From assembly GCA_037442465.1 (NCBI GenBank), contig JBBIQI010000206.1:1-5782 (forward strand): a stretch of DNA of 5,782 nucleotides, in the 5' to 3' direction. Source of the stretch: DSNY01 sp037442465. Lineage in GTDB: Bacteria; Pseudomonadota; Gammaproteobacteria; Burkholderiales; Burkholderiaceae_F. The position numbers and the translations under genes are program-made. The notes under the pieces were generated by a model. That model was not told where the DNA came from. It ran no database searches and saw nothing but the letters and a program-made list of their open reading frames with translations. How positions within the stretch are numbered: position 1 is the first letter of the stretch; each line of letters opens with the position of its first letter. This document shows positions 1 through 5,782 of the stretch, one piece after another.

Positions 1-1141
1 CGTGTACGTCGCGGAACGCCGCCTGCACCGCCTGCTGGTAGCCGAGCGCGGCCTGCTCGCGCCGCGCGGTCGCAGCGTCGACCTGCGCGCCGATGCGATG
101 CAGGCCGATGAGCGGCTGCACGAGTCCTGCCGCGATCGACCAGACGCGCGCGGGGCTGCTCAGCAGATCCGACAGCTCCGCGCTCTCGCCGCCGAACGAC
201 GCGGTCAGCGCGAGCGACGGAAAGTACTGCGCGCGTGCTTCGGCGATGCGCGCATCGGCCGCGGCAAGCGCCGCTTCGGCGCGGCGTACGTCGGGGCGAC
301 GCCCGAGCAGGTCCGAAGGCAGCGCGGGCGGCACCTCGGGGCCGGGATCGAACTTCTCGAGGTCGACTCCGCGCGCGACCTGCGGCGCGAAGACCGCGCG
401 CGCACTGCGGCCGGCGAGCACCGCCAGTGCGGCTTCGCTCTGCGCAACGGCCCGTTCGAGCGGCGGCACCGCCGCCGCCACCGCCGCGCGTTCGGCTTCG
501 GCCTGCGCGAATTCGAACTCGCTCGCCACGCCCGCTTCGCGCCGGCGCTGCTGCAGGCGGACGTTCTCGTCGCGCGTGACGAGCGTGGCGCGCGTCAACG
601 CGAGTTCGGCGTCGAACGCGCGCAGCGAGAAGTAGGTCGTCGCCACCTGCGCGGCAAGCGCGATGCGCACGGTCTGCGCGTCGAAGCGCGTGGCGAGCAG
701 GCCGGCGTCGGCAGCGTCGCGGCCGGAACGCAGCCTGCCCCACAAGTCGACTTCGTACGCGGCCGCGAGTCCGAGGTTGTGCGTCGTCGACGTGAACGGC
801 GGGCCCTGCCGCAGCTCGGTCGCCTCGCTGCGCTTGCTGCGGTTCGAGCTTGCGGTGGCATCGAGCGATGGGAAAAGCGCCGAACGCGCGAGCCGCAGAT
901 TCGCGCGCGCCTCGTCGATGCGCGCCACCGCCGCGCGCAGATCGAGGTTGTTGGCAAGCGCCTCTTCGATCAGCGCGGTGAGCTGCTCATCGTTGAACAG
1001 CGTCCACCAGCGATCCAGCTCCGCGGGCGCCTGCGCGGTCGCCGCCGGCAGTTCGAGCGTGGGCCTGCTCGTCTCGGGCGTTGCGCAGGCGGCCAGTGCA
1101 ACGGCCACGGCGCAGGCAGCGAGCGTGCGGGTCGGCATCAT
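1..1141 (-). CDS. Outer-membrane efflux channel lipoprotein, OprM/NodT family (partial, 3' end outside window)
   Basis: This gene reads without interruption for 380 codons from 1141 to the left edge. Family members usually have about 460-500 residues, so roughly the last 90-110 are missing because the window ends. The product is the trimeric TolC-like exit duct of the pump. A short signal peptide ends in lipobox LAAC with Cys19 as the lipid-modified residue. Family signatures follow: the Trp-Trp pair at 45-46 (DRWWTLFND), YEVDLWGR at 129-136, VATTYFSLRAFDAEL near 167-181, LAVLAGRS near 239-245, and LLGRRPDVRRAE at 278-289, which opens the second outer-membrane-efflux repeat. FRDV near the edge is also usual. 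At 342-353 it reads QPLIGLHRIGAQ, where I would expect a more G/R-rich turn; this may be a subgroup trait. Tandem ATG codons sit at 1141 and 1138. The first is preferred because GGAGG lies 7 nt upstream and it gives a 4-nt overlap (ATGA) with the antiporter stop, pointing to coupled translation. Confidence 0.95.
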   Translation of the reverse strand, partial: MMPTRTLAACAVAVALAACATPETSRPTLELPAATAQAPAELDRWWTLFNDEQLTALIEEALANNLDLRAAVARIDEARANLRLARSALFPSLDATASSNRSKRSEATELRQGPPFTSTTHNLGLAAAYEVDLWGRLRSGRDAADAGLLATRFDAQTVRIALAAQVATTYFSLRAFDAELALTRATLVTRDENVRLQQRRREAGVASEFEFAQAEAERAAVAAAVPPLERAVAQSEAALAVLAGRSARAVFAPQVARGVDLEKFDPGPEVPPALPSDLLGRRPDVRRAEAALAAADARIAEARAQYFPSLALTASFGGESAELSDLLSSPARVWSIAAGLVQPLIGLHRIGAQVDAATARREQAALGYQQAVQAAFRDVH

Positions 1142-4100
1142 CGTTTGCCCTCCAGCACCGCGATCGCGGTCGCGTGCATCTCGGCGCTGCGCCGTTCGCC
1201 TTCGGCGACCTCGGCGTACAGCTCGGACGCCGAACGCGTCTCGCGCAGCCTGCGGTCGGTCAGGATCCTGAAGAACAGCGGGATGAAGAAGATCGCGAGG
1301 AAGGTCGCCGCCATCATGCCGCCCATCACGCCGGTGCCGACCGAGTGCCGCGCGCCGGCGCCGGCGCCGGTCGAGACGACCAGCGGCAGCACGCCGAGAA
1401 TGAACGCGAGCGAGGTCATCAGGATCGGCCGGAAGCGCAGCCGCGCCGCTTCGATCGCCGCGGCCGCCGCCGAATAGCCCTCGCGCACCTTCAGCACCGC
1501 GAATTCGACGATCAGGATCGCGTTCTTCGCCGCGAGTCCCAGCAGCGTGACCAGCCCGATCTGGAAGTACACGTCGTTGGCGAGCGGCGCGCGGCCGAGG
1601 AACATGTTGAGGTAACCGCCAACCCACACCGCGGCCAAGGCGCCGAAGGTGCCGAACGGCAGTGCGAGCAGCACCGAAAGCGGCAGCGACCAGCGCTCGT
1701 ACAGCGCCGCCAGGATCAGGAACACCATGATCGCCGCCATCGCGAGCGCCAAACCGCCAGCACCGCCGGACTTCTTTTCCTGGAACGACGCGCCGCCCCA
1801 GTCGAAGCTGAAGTCCGCCGGCAGCGTTTCGGCAGCGATTGCCTCGACGCGCGCGATCGCCTGCCCGGTGCTGACGCCGGGCGCGCCCTGGCCGAAGATC
1901 TTCACCGCGGGCAGGTTGTTGAAGCGGTCGAGCGAGTCCGGCCCGGACGAGTAGCGGACGTTCGCGAGCGCGCGCAGCGGCACCATCTCGCCGCGCTCGG
2001 AGCGCACCCACACCGCGCCGATGTCGTCGGGCCGGTTCCGGTACTGCGGCTCGGCGCTCATCAACACCTGCCAGGTGCGGCCGTAGCGGTTGAAGTCGTT
2101 GACGTAGTAGTAGCCCAGCGTGGACGACAGCGTGTTGAAAACCTCGTCGATCGGCACGCCCAGCGCCTTGGCCTTCTCGCGGTCGACGTCGACACGAAGC
2201 TGCGGCACGTTCGCGCGCCACAGCGTCTGCGCGCCGCCGAGCAGCGGATCGGAGTTCAACCGACCAAGGAACTGCTGCAGCACTTCCTGCGTCTTCGCCG
2301 GGCCGCCTTCGCCGCGGTTCTGCAGATACAGCTCGTAGCCGCCGGCCGTGCCGATGCCGAAGATCGGCGGCGGCGCGAACGCGAGCACCAGCGCTTCCTT
2401 GATGTGGCCGGTCTGCATGAAGAACTCGCCGACGAGCTGAGGCGTCGTCGCGTCGCGCTCGTCCCAGTGCTTTTGCGTGACGAAGATCGTCGCCGCGTTG
2501 TTGCGGAAGCTGCCGCCGAGGAAGTCGAAGCCGGTGAACGCCACGACGTCCTGGTTCACCGGGTTCTTCTGCAGGATGTCGGTGACTTGGCGCGTGACTT
2601 TGTCCGTTCGCTGCAGCGAAGCGCCGTCGGGCAGGATCACCGCGGCGATGTAGAAGCCCTGGTCCTCGTCGGGCACGAGCGAACCCGGCGTGGCACGCCA
2701 CAGTCCGGCGGTGATCGCGACCATGCCCGCGAACAGCGCGGCGCCGAGCGCGCCGCGTCGGATCATCCAGGTCACGCCCGACACGTAGCGCCCGGTCATG
2801 CGGCCGAACCAGCCGTTGAACCAGCGGAAGAATCCCCACGGCGCCTTGTGCTCGTTTCTCAGGATAATCACGCACAGGGCAGGCGTCAGCGTCAGCGCGA
2901 CGATGCCCGAGATCACGACCGAGATGGAGATCGTGATCGCGAACTGGCGGTACAGCTCGCCCGTCAGCCCGCCGAGAAATGCGATCGGCACGAACACCGA
3001 CACCAGCACCAGCACGATCGCGACGACCGGGCCGCTGACCTCGCGCATCGCCTCGATCGCCGCTTCGCGCGCGCCGAATCTTTCCTCGTGCATGATGCGC
3101 TCGACGTTCTCCAGCACGACGATCGCGTCGTCGACGACGATGCCAATCGACAGCACCATGCCGAAGAGTGTCAGCGTGTTGATCGAGTAGCCGAGCAAGT
3201 ACAGGCCGGCGAAGGTGCCGATCAGCGACACCGGCACCGCGACGATCGGGATCAGCGTCGCGCGCCAGTTCTGCAGGAACAGGAACACGACCGCGATCAC
3301 CAGCAGCATCGCCTCGCCGAGCGTCTTGACGACCTCGCGGATCGACACTTCGACGAAGCGCGTCGTGTCGTACGCGACCGCGTACGACAGCCCCTGCGGG
3401 AAACGCTGCGCCAGCCGCGCGACCGTGCGCTTGACGTCGCCCGCCACTTCGAGCGCGTTGGCCCCCGGCTGCAGGAAGACGCCGACCAGCGTGGCGCTCC
3501 TGCCGTTGTACGTACCGTTGAACTCGTAGTCCTTGCTGCCGAGCTCGACGCGGGCGACGTCCTTCAAGCGGATCGTCGCGCCGCCGGGACTGCCGCGGAC
3601 GATGATCTCCTCGAACTCCTTCGCGTCCGCCAGCCGTCCCTGCGTCGTGATCGTGTAGACGAGTTCCTGCCCGCCGCTGTACGGTGCCTGGCCGACCTTG
3701 CCGGCGGCAAACTGGGCGTTCTGCTCGTTGATCGCGCGCGCGACGTCGCCGGTCGTGAGCTTGAGTTGCGCGAGCCGGTCCGGACGCACCCAGATCCGCA
3801 TCGCGTAGTCCTTCGCGCCGAAGATCTGCACGTTGGTCGTGCCGGGGATGCGCTTCAGCTCGTCGAGCACGTTCAGCGTCACGTAGTTCGACGTGTAAAG
3901 ATCGTCGAAGCGGTTGTCCGGCGAAAAAAACGCGATGACCTGCAGGAAGCTCGACGAACCTTTTTCGACCGTGACGCCCTGCCGCCGCACTTCCTGCGGC
4001 AGCCGCGATTCGGCTTGCTTGACGCGGTTGTTGACGGCGAGCGCCGCCTGGTCGACGTTGGTGCCGATCTCGAATGTCACCTGGATTTGCACGATCCCGT

Positions 4101-4356
4101 TCGACGACGAGTTCGAGCTCATGTACAGCATGCCCTCGACACCGTTGATCGCGTTCTCCAGCGGCGCGGCGACGGTCTTTTCGATCACGTCGGCCGACGC
4201 ACCCGGGTAGATCGCCTGCACGGTCACCACCGGCGGCGCGATCTCTGGGTACTGCGCGATCGGCAGGTTGCGCATTGCCGCCAGACCGGCGAGCACGATG
4301 AAGATCGACAGCACCGCAGCGAAGATCGGGCGGTCGATGAAGAAGCGGGAGAACAT
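1138..4356 (-). CDS. RND multidrug efflux transporter permease, HAE1 family (AcrB/MexB/MexF-like)
   Basis: This is the inner-membrane proton/drug antiporter of the pump, 1072 residues from the ATG at 4356, a normal length for the family. It opens with the family N-terminus MFSRFFIDRPIFA and transmembrane helix 1 (about 10-28). A large periplasmic loop (about 30-335), TM2-TM6 (about 341-500), TM7 (about 536-555), a second periplasmic loop and TM8-TM12 (about 868-1033) follow. The proton-relay residues are all present: Asp409 and Asp410 in GIVVDDAIVVLENVER, Lys944 in LAAKNAILIVEFA, Arg974 and Thr981 in RFRPILMTSLAF, equivalent to AcrB D407, D408, K940, R971 and T978. Phe137, Phe179, Phe610, Phe612 and Phe625 match aromatic residues of the AcrB deep pocket. 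The PPPIFGIGTAGG stretch resembles, from memory, the MexF/OqxB branch more than AcrB itself. An in-frame GTG at 4389 would add 11 residues and has the better ribosome site; ATG 4356 is chosen because it matches the family N-terminus. The TGA stop overlaps the channel gene start. Confidence 0.97.
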   Translation of the reverse strand: MFSRFFIDRPIFAAVLSIFIVLAGLAAMRNLPIAQYPEIAPPVVTVQAIYPGASADVIEKTVAAPLENAINGVEGMLYMSSNSSSNGIVQIQVTFEIGTNVDQAALAVNNRVKQAESRLPQEVRRQGVTVEKGSSSFLQVIAFFSPDNRFDDLYTSNYVTLNVLDELKRIPGTTNVQIFGAKDYAMRIWVRPDRLAQLKLTTGDVARAINEQNAQFAAGKVGQAPYSGGQELVYTITTQGRLADAKEFEEIIVRGSPGGATIRLKDVARVELGSKDYEFNGTYNGRSATLVGVFLQPGANALEVAGDVKRTVARLAQRFPQGLSYAVAYDTTRFVEVSIREVVKTLGEAMLLVIAVVFLFLQNWRATLIPIVAVPVSLIGTFAGLYLLGYSINTLTLFGMVLSIGIVVDDAIVVLENVERIMHEERFGAREAAIEAMREVSGPVVAIVLVLVSVFVPIAFLGGLTGELYRQFAITISISVVISGIVALTLTPALCVIILRNEHKAPWGFFRWFNGWFGRMTGRYVSGVTWMIRRGALGAALFAGMVAITAGLWRATPGSLVPDEDQGFYIAAVILPDGASLQRTDKVTRQVTDILQKNPVNQDVVAFTGFDFLGGSFRNNAATIFVTQKHWDERDATTPQLVGEFFMQTGHIKEALVLAFAPPPIFGIGTAGGYELYLQNRGEGGPAKTQEVLQQFLGRLNSDPLLGGAQTLWRANVPQLRVDVDREKAKALGVPIDEVFNTLSSTLGYYYVNDFNRYGRTWQVLMSAEPQYRNRPDDIGAVWVRSERGEMVPLRALANVRYSSGPDSLDRFNNLPAVKIFGQGAPGVSTGQAIARVEAIAAETLPADFSFDWGGASFQEKKSGGAGGLALAMAAIMVFLILAALYERWSLPLSVLLALPFGTFGALAAVWVGGYLNMFLGRAPLANDVYFQIGLVTLLGLAAKNAILIVEFAVLKVREGYSAAAAAIEAARLRFRPILMTSLAFILGVLPLVVSTGAGAGARHSVGTGVMGGMMAATFLAIFFIPLFFRILTDRRLRETRSASELYAEVAEGERRSAEMHATAIAVLEGKR
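1149..1153 (-). promoter_or_regulatory. Shine-Dalgarno for the outer-membrane channel gene
   Basis: On the minus strand GGAGG lies inside the last codons of the antiporter gene, 7 nt before the ATG at 1141 and 10 nt before the adjacent ATG at 1138. The spacing favours 1141 as the start. Lying inside the upstream gene, the site would be cleared or reused by ribosomes finishing the antiporter. Confidence 0.75.
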
Positions 4357-4360
4357 GGGT

Positions 4361-4381
4361 TCGGAGTCCGGAGTGGGGAGT
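4361..4381. repeat. Three degenerate 7-nt tandem units directly upstream of the antiporter ATG
   Basis: On the plus strand the units are TCGGAGT (4361-4367), CCGGAGT (4368-4374) and GGGGAGT (4375-4381), sharing the core GGAGT and differing in the first two positions. Transcribed, they read ACTCCNN three times and end 4 nt before the ATG at 4356, replacing the usual ribosome-binding position. They lie between the alternative GTG start (4389) and the ATG. Confidence 0.6.
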
Positions 4382-4395
4382 CGGTGCACGACGCG

Positions 4396-4422
4396 CCCTC
4401 TCCCCGACGAGCGGGGAGAGGG
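4396..4422. repeat. REP-like perfect inverted repeat between adaptor and antiporter genes
   Basis: The arms are CCCTCTCCCCG (4396-4406) and CGGGGAGAGGG (4412-4422), a perfect 11-bp stem with a 5-nt loop (ACGAG). It starts 9 nt after the adaptor TAA in the transcribed direction. Neither strand has a T-run after the stem, so it does not look like an intrinsic terminator. CCCTCTCCC/GGGAGAGGG palindromes are common dispersed intergenic elements in high-GC proteobacteria. Inside an operon such a stem can slow 3'-to-5' mRNA decay and lower the yield of the downstream part. That this copy is dispersed genome-wide is inference. Confidence 0.7.
4397..4400 (-). promoter_or_regulatory. Possible Shine-Dalgarno serving an alternative GTG start of the antiporter
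   Basis: On the minus strand GAGG, within GGGGAGAGGG, lies 7 nt upstream of the in-frame GTG at 4389-4387. No comparable purine motif precedes the ATG at 4356, where the upstream bases are ACTCCGGACTCCGAACCC. The motif is part of the stem at 4396-4422, so it would be hidden if that hairpin forms in the mRNA. It may be a chance consequence of the palindrome's purine-rich arm. Confidence 0.35.
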
Positions 4423-4431
4423 AGTCTCGGC

Positions 4432-5682
4432 TTACTTCTTCACCTCGCCTTTCGCGGGCCCGCCGTTGGCCGCGCCTGCACCGAGCGGCGGACCGACGAC
4501 GATCGGCGCGCCGGTCGGAATCGGGAAGATCTTCGCCATGCCTTCGACGACCACCTGGTCGCCGGGCTTCAGCCCCGACTCGACGATCCACTGGTTCGCG
4601 CCTTCGATCTGGACCCAGTCGCCGACCGTGACCGGGCGCGGCAGCGCGATGTCCTTGCCTTCGGGCGACTTGGCGGCGACGTAGACGAACTTGCCTTGCG
4701 GTCCGTCCATCACCGCGCGCTGCGGAACGACGATCGCGTTCGGCCGCGCGGCGCCGTTTAACTGCACGCGCACGAACTGCCCCGGATGCAGCACGCCGTC
4801 CGGGTTGGCGACTTCTGCGCGCGCGTCGAACGATCCGGTCGCGGGATTGATACGTGCGTCGATGAACGACAGCTTGCCCTTGCGCGGAAACACCGAGCCG
4901 TCGGCGAGCCGCAGCGTCACCTCGAGCGCTCCCTTCTTTGCATCGGGCAGCACGAGCCTGCCTTCGGCGACGAGCTTGTCGAATCGGAGCTTCTCGTTTT
5001 CCGAAACGCTGAAGTTCACGTGCAGCGGATCGATCTGTGAAACCGTCGTCAGCAGGCTGTCCGCTCCCGGCGACACGAGGCTGCCTTCGGATTTCTGCGC
5101 GCGGCTGGCGAATCCGCTGACCGGCGCGGTGACCGTCGTGTACGAGAGGTTCAGCCGCGCCTCGGCGAGCCGCGCCTGCGCGAGCTTCACACCCGCGGCC
5201 GCCGTTTCCTCAGCCGACACCGCGTCGTCGTATTCGCGCTGGCTGACGGCCTTCTCGCCCACCAGCGGCTTGAGCCGCTCCGCCAGGCGCCTGGCCTGTG
5301 CGAGCTGCGCCTCGGCCTGGGCGAGCGCGGCTTCGGCCTGCTGGAGCTGCGCGGCATACGGCTTCGGGTCGATGACGAACATCGTCTGCCCCGCCTTCAC
5401 CGCGCCGCCCTCCTGATAGGTGCGGCGCTCGAGGATGCCCTGCACGCGCGCGCGCACCTCGGCCTCCTTCGATCCGGCCGTCTGGCCGACGTATTCGAAG
5501 CGCACCGGTACGGTCGCGGCCTTCACCTGCAGCAAGGTCACCGGTGCGGGCGGGAATCCGCCGAAGCCGCCGTGCTGATTGCCGCCGCTGCAGGCGCCAA
5601 GCGTCGAGGCAAGCAGCGCGGCCGCAGCGGCCGCCGTGACCGCGCGGACGCGGTGTGATTGAGCGAGGATCGTCGCGTTCAT
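4432..5682 (-). CDS. RND efflux periplasmic adaptor (membrane fusion) lipoprotein, AcrA/MexA family
   Basis: This 416-residue protein is the periplasmic adaptor that bridges the inner-membrane RND antiporter and the outer-membrane channel. It begins with a lipoprotein signal peptide: basic residues, an Ala/Leu-rich core (about 14-28), then lipobox LGAC with Cys31 as the lipidation site, so it should be tethered to the periplasmic face of the inner membrane. The barrel-sandwich (lipoyl) halves lie at about 66-105 (VGQT, then EGGAVKAGQ and FVIDP) and 182-215 (TTVTAPVSG). They flank an Ala/Gln/Glu-rich alpha-hairpin at about 108-180. The hairpin tip carries Arg136, Leu140 and Ser147 with the R-x3-L-x6-S spacing of the known TolC-binding motif. 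Beta-barrel and membrane-proximal domains follow (LHPGQFVRVQL, VVPQRAV, GLKPGDQVVVEG), then a Gly/Pro/Ala tail. Length is typical of the family. The ATG at 5682 is preceded by a purine-rich GAAAGAAG and gives a complete signal peptide. It is the first gene of the operon. Substrate cannot be inferred. Confidence 0.96.
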   Translation of the reverse strand: MNATILAQSHRVRAVTAAAAAALLASTLGACSGGNQHGGFGGFPPAPVTLLQVKAATVPVRFEYVGQTAGSKEAEVRARVQGILERRTYQEGGAVKAGQTMFVIDPKPYAAQLQQAEAALAQAEAQLAQARRLAERLKPLVGEKAVSQREYDDAVSAEETAAAGVKLAQARLAEARLNLSYTTVTAPVSGFASRAQKSEGSLVSPGADSLLTTVSQIDPLHVNFSVSENEKLRFDKLVAEGRLVLPDAKKGALEVTLRLADGSVFPRKGKLSFIDARINPATGSFDARAEVANPDGVLHPGQFVRVQLNGAARPNAIVVPQRAVMDGPQGKFVYVAAKSPEGKDIALPRPVTVGDWVQIEGANQWIVESGLKPGDQVVVEGMAKIFPIPTGAPIVVGPPLGAGAANGGPAKGEVKK

Positions 5683-5690
5683 CTTCTTTC
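5683..5690 (-). promoter_or_regulatory. Weak purine-rich ribosome-binding region of the adaptor gene
   Basis: On the minus strand GAAAGAAG directly abuts the ATG at 5682. It is purine-rich but has no GGAGG core and sits closer to the start than is ideal. Initiation may depend on low structure or on the stem at 5696-5713. No convincing -35/-10 promoter could be recognised in the 100 bases up to the right edge. Confidence 0.35.
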
Positions 5691-5695
5691 AACAC

Positions 5696-5713
5696 GCGGC
5701 CGAACGCGGCCGC
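5696..5713. promoter_or_regulatory. GC-rich hairpin / inverted repeat just upstream of the adaptor start
   Basis: GCGGCCG (5696-5702) and CGGCCGC (5707-5713) form a perfect 7-bp inverted repeat with the 4-nt spacer AACG on the plus strand. It ends 13 nt before the adaptor ATG at 5682. It could be a 5' leader stem next to the ribosome site or an operator half-site pair for a repressor. Efflux operons are often controlled by TetR- or MarR-type proteins, but none is encoded in this window. Confidence 0.4.
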
Positions 5714-5723
5714 CGAAGCGTTC

Positions 5724-5743
5724 CCCTCCCGTTGCAGGGAGGG
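5724..5743. repeat. REP-like inverted repeat upstream of the operon
   Basis: CCCTCCC (5724-5730) and GGGAGGG (5737-5743) form a perfect 7-bp stem around the loop GTTGCA, followed by GACAGGGGGTGG on the plus strand. The arms resemble those of the intercistronic repeat at 4396-4422 but are shorter. There is no T-run, so it is not a clear terminator. It may mark the boundary between this operon and the neighbour beyond the right edge. Confidence 0.5.
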
Positions 5744-5782
5744 ACAGGGGGTGGCGTTTCATGACCGGTGGTCGATCGCGCG

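Noticed and set aside
1157..1170. The perfect 14-bp palindrome ACCGCGATCGCGGT near the end of the antiporter gene.
   Set aside because: It lies in coding sequence (Thr-Ala-Ile-Ala-Val), has no separate loop, and GATCGC-type words recur throughout this GC-rich window, so it is probably a codon-usage effect.
1352..1370. A GCGCCG-type short tandem repeat.
   Set aside because: It encodes the Gly-Ala-Gly-Ala-Gly stretch of the STGAGAGARHS segment, which is usual in this part of RND antiporters.
2..1477. A 491-codon plus-strand open frame opposite the channel gene and the end of the antiporter gene.
   Set aside because: It is Arg/Ala-rich, has no domain, and runs antisense to a frame with every OprM/NodT signature, so it is a compositional shadow.
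4396..4422. The intercistronic stem-loop as a rho-independent terminator.
   Set aside because: No T-run follows the stem on either strand, and the pump needs the downstream antiporter and channel genes to be transcribed.
1081..4761. A 1226-codon open frame on the plus strand, opposite the antiporter gene.
   Set aside because: Its product is an Arg/Asp/His/Glu-rich, low-complexity sequence with no recognisable domain, exactly antisense to a well-conserved RND gene. Long antisense open frames are expected where G/C-ending codons dominate.
5210..5695. A 161-codon minus-strand frame starting just upstream of the adaptor gene in another phase.
   Set aside because: It overlaps the adaptor coding sequence in a different frame and has a biased Arg/Gly/Ala composition without any motif.
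5759..5782. A plus-strand ATG at 5761 (MTGGRSR...) that could begin a divergent regulator, or a minus-strand TGA at 5761-5759 that could end an upstream gene.
   Set aside because: Only 7 codons are visible for either reading, which cannot support a gene call or choose between them.

Overview
The window is almost entirely one minus-strand, three-gene operon for a tripartite RND (HAE1-type) drug or solvent efflux pump. Read in the direction of transcription, from high to low coordinates, the order is: a periplasmic adaptor lipoprotein (AcrA/MexA type, 5682-4432), the inner-membrane proton/drug antiporter (AcrB/MexB type, 4356-1138, possibly starting at 4389), and an outer-membrane channel lipoprotein (OprM/NodT type, from 1141 and running off the left edge). 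The three products would assemble into one envelope-spanning pump driven by the proton gradient.

The DNA is very GC-rich with strongly G/C-biased third codon positions. All three proteins are classic proteobacterial envelope proteins, and two carry lipoboxes. This suggests a high-GC Pseudomonadota, most plausibly a beta- or gammaproteobacterium such as Burkholderiales or Xanthomonadaceae. The sequence does not settle which.

Layout: 5683-5782 is a 100-base leader or intergenic stretch holding a CCCTCCC/GGGAGGG inverted repeat and a GC-rich 7-bp hairpin just upstream of the adaptor start. 4357-4431 is the adaptor-antiporter gap. It holds a perfect 11-bp REP-like stem-loop and three degenerate 7-nt tandem units that lie directly before the antiporter ATG. 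The antiporter and channel genes overlap by four bases (ATGA), with a good Shine-Dalgarno for the channel, which suggests translational coupling. No regulator gene, RNA gene, mobile element or CRISPR array is visible, and there is no gene-free stretch longer than about 100 bases.

This is an ordinary resistance-pump operon rather than a new system. The points worth a second look are the unusual adaptor-antiporter junction (competing starts, a ribosome site inside a hairpin, heptad repeats), the leader structures, and one apparent substitution in the drug-binding pocket. The long plus-strand open frames are antisense shadows of the pump genes.
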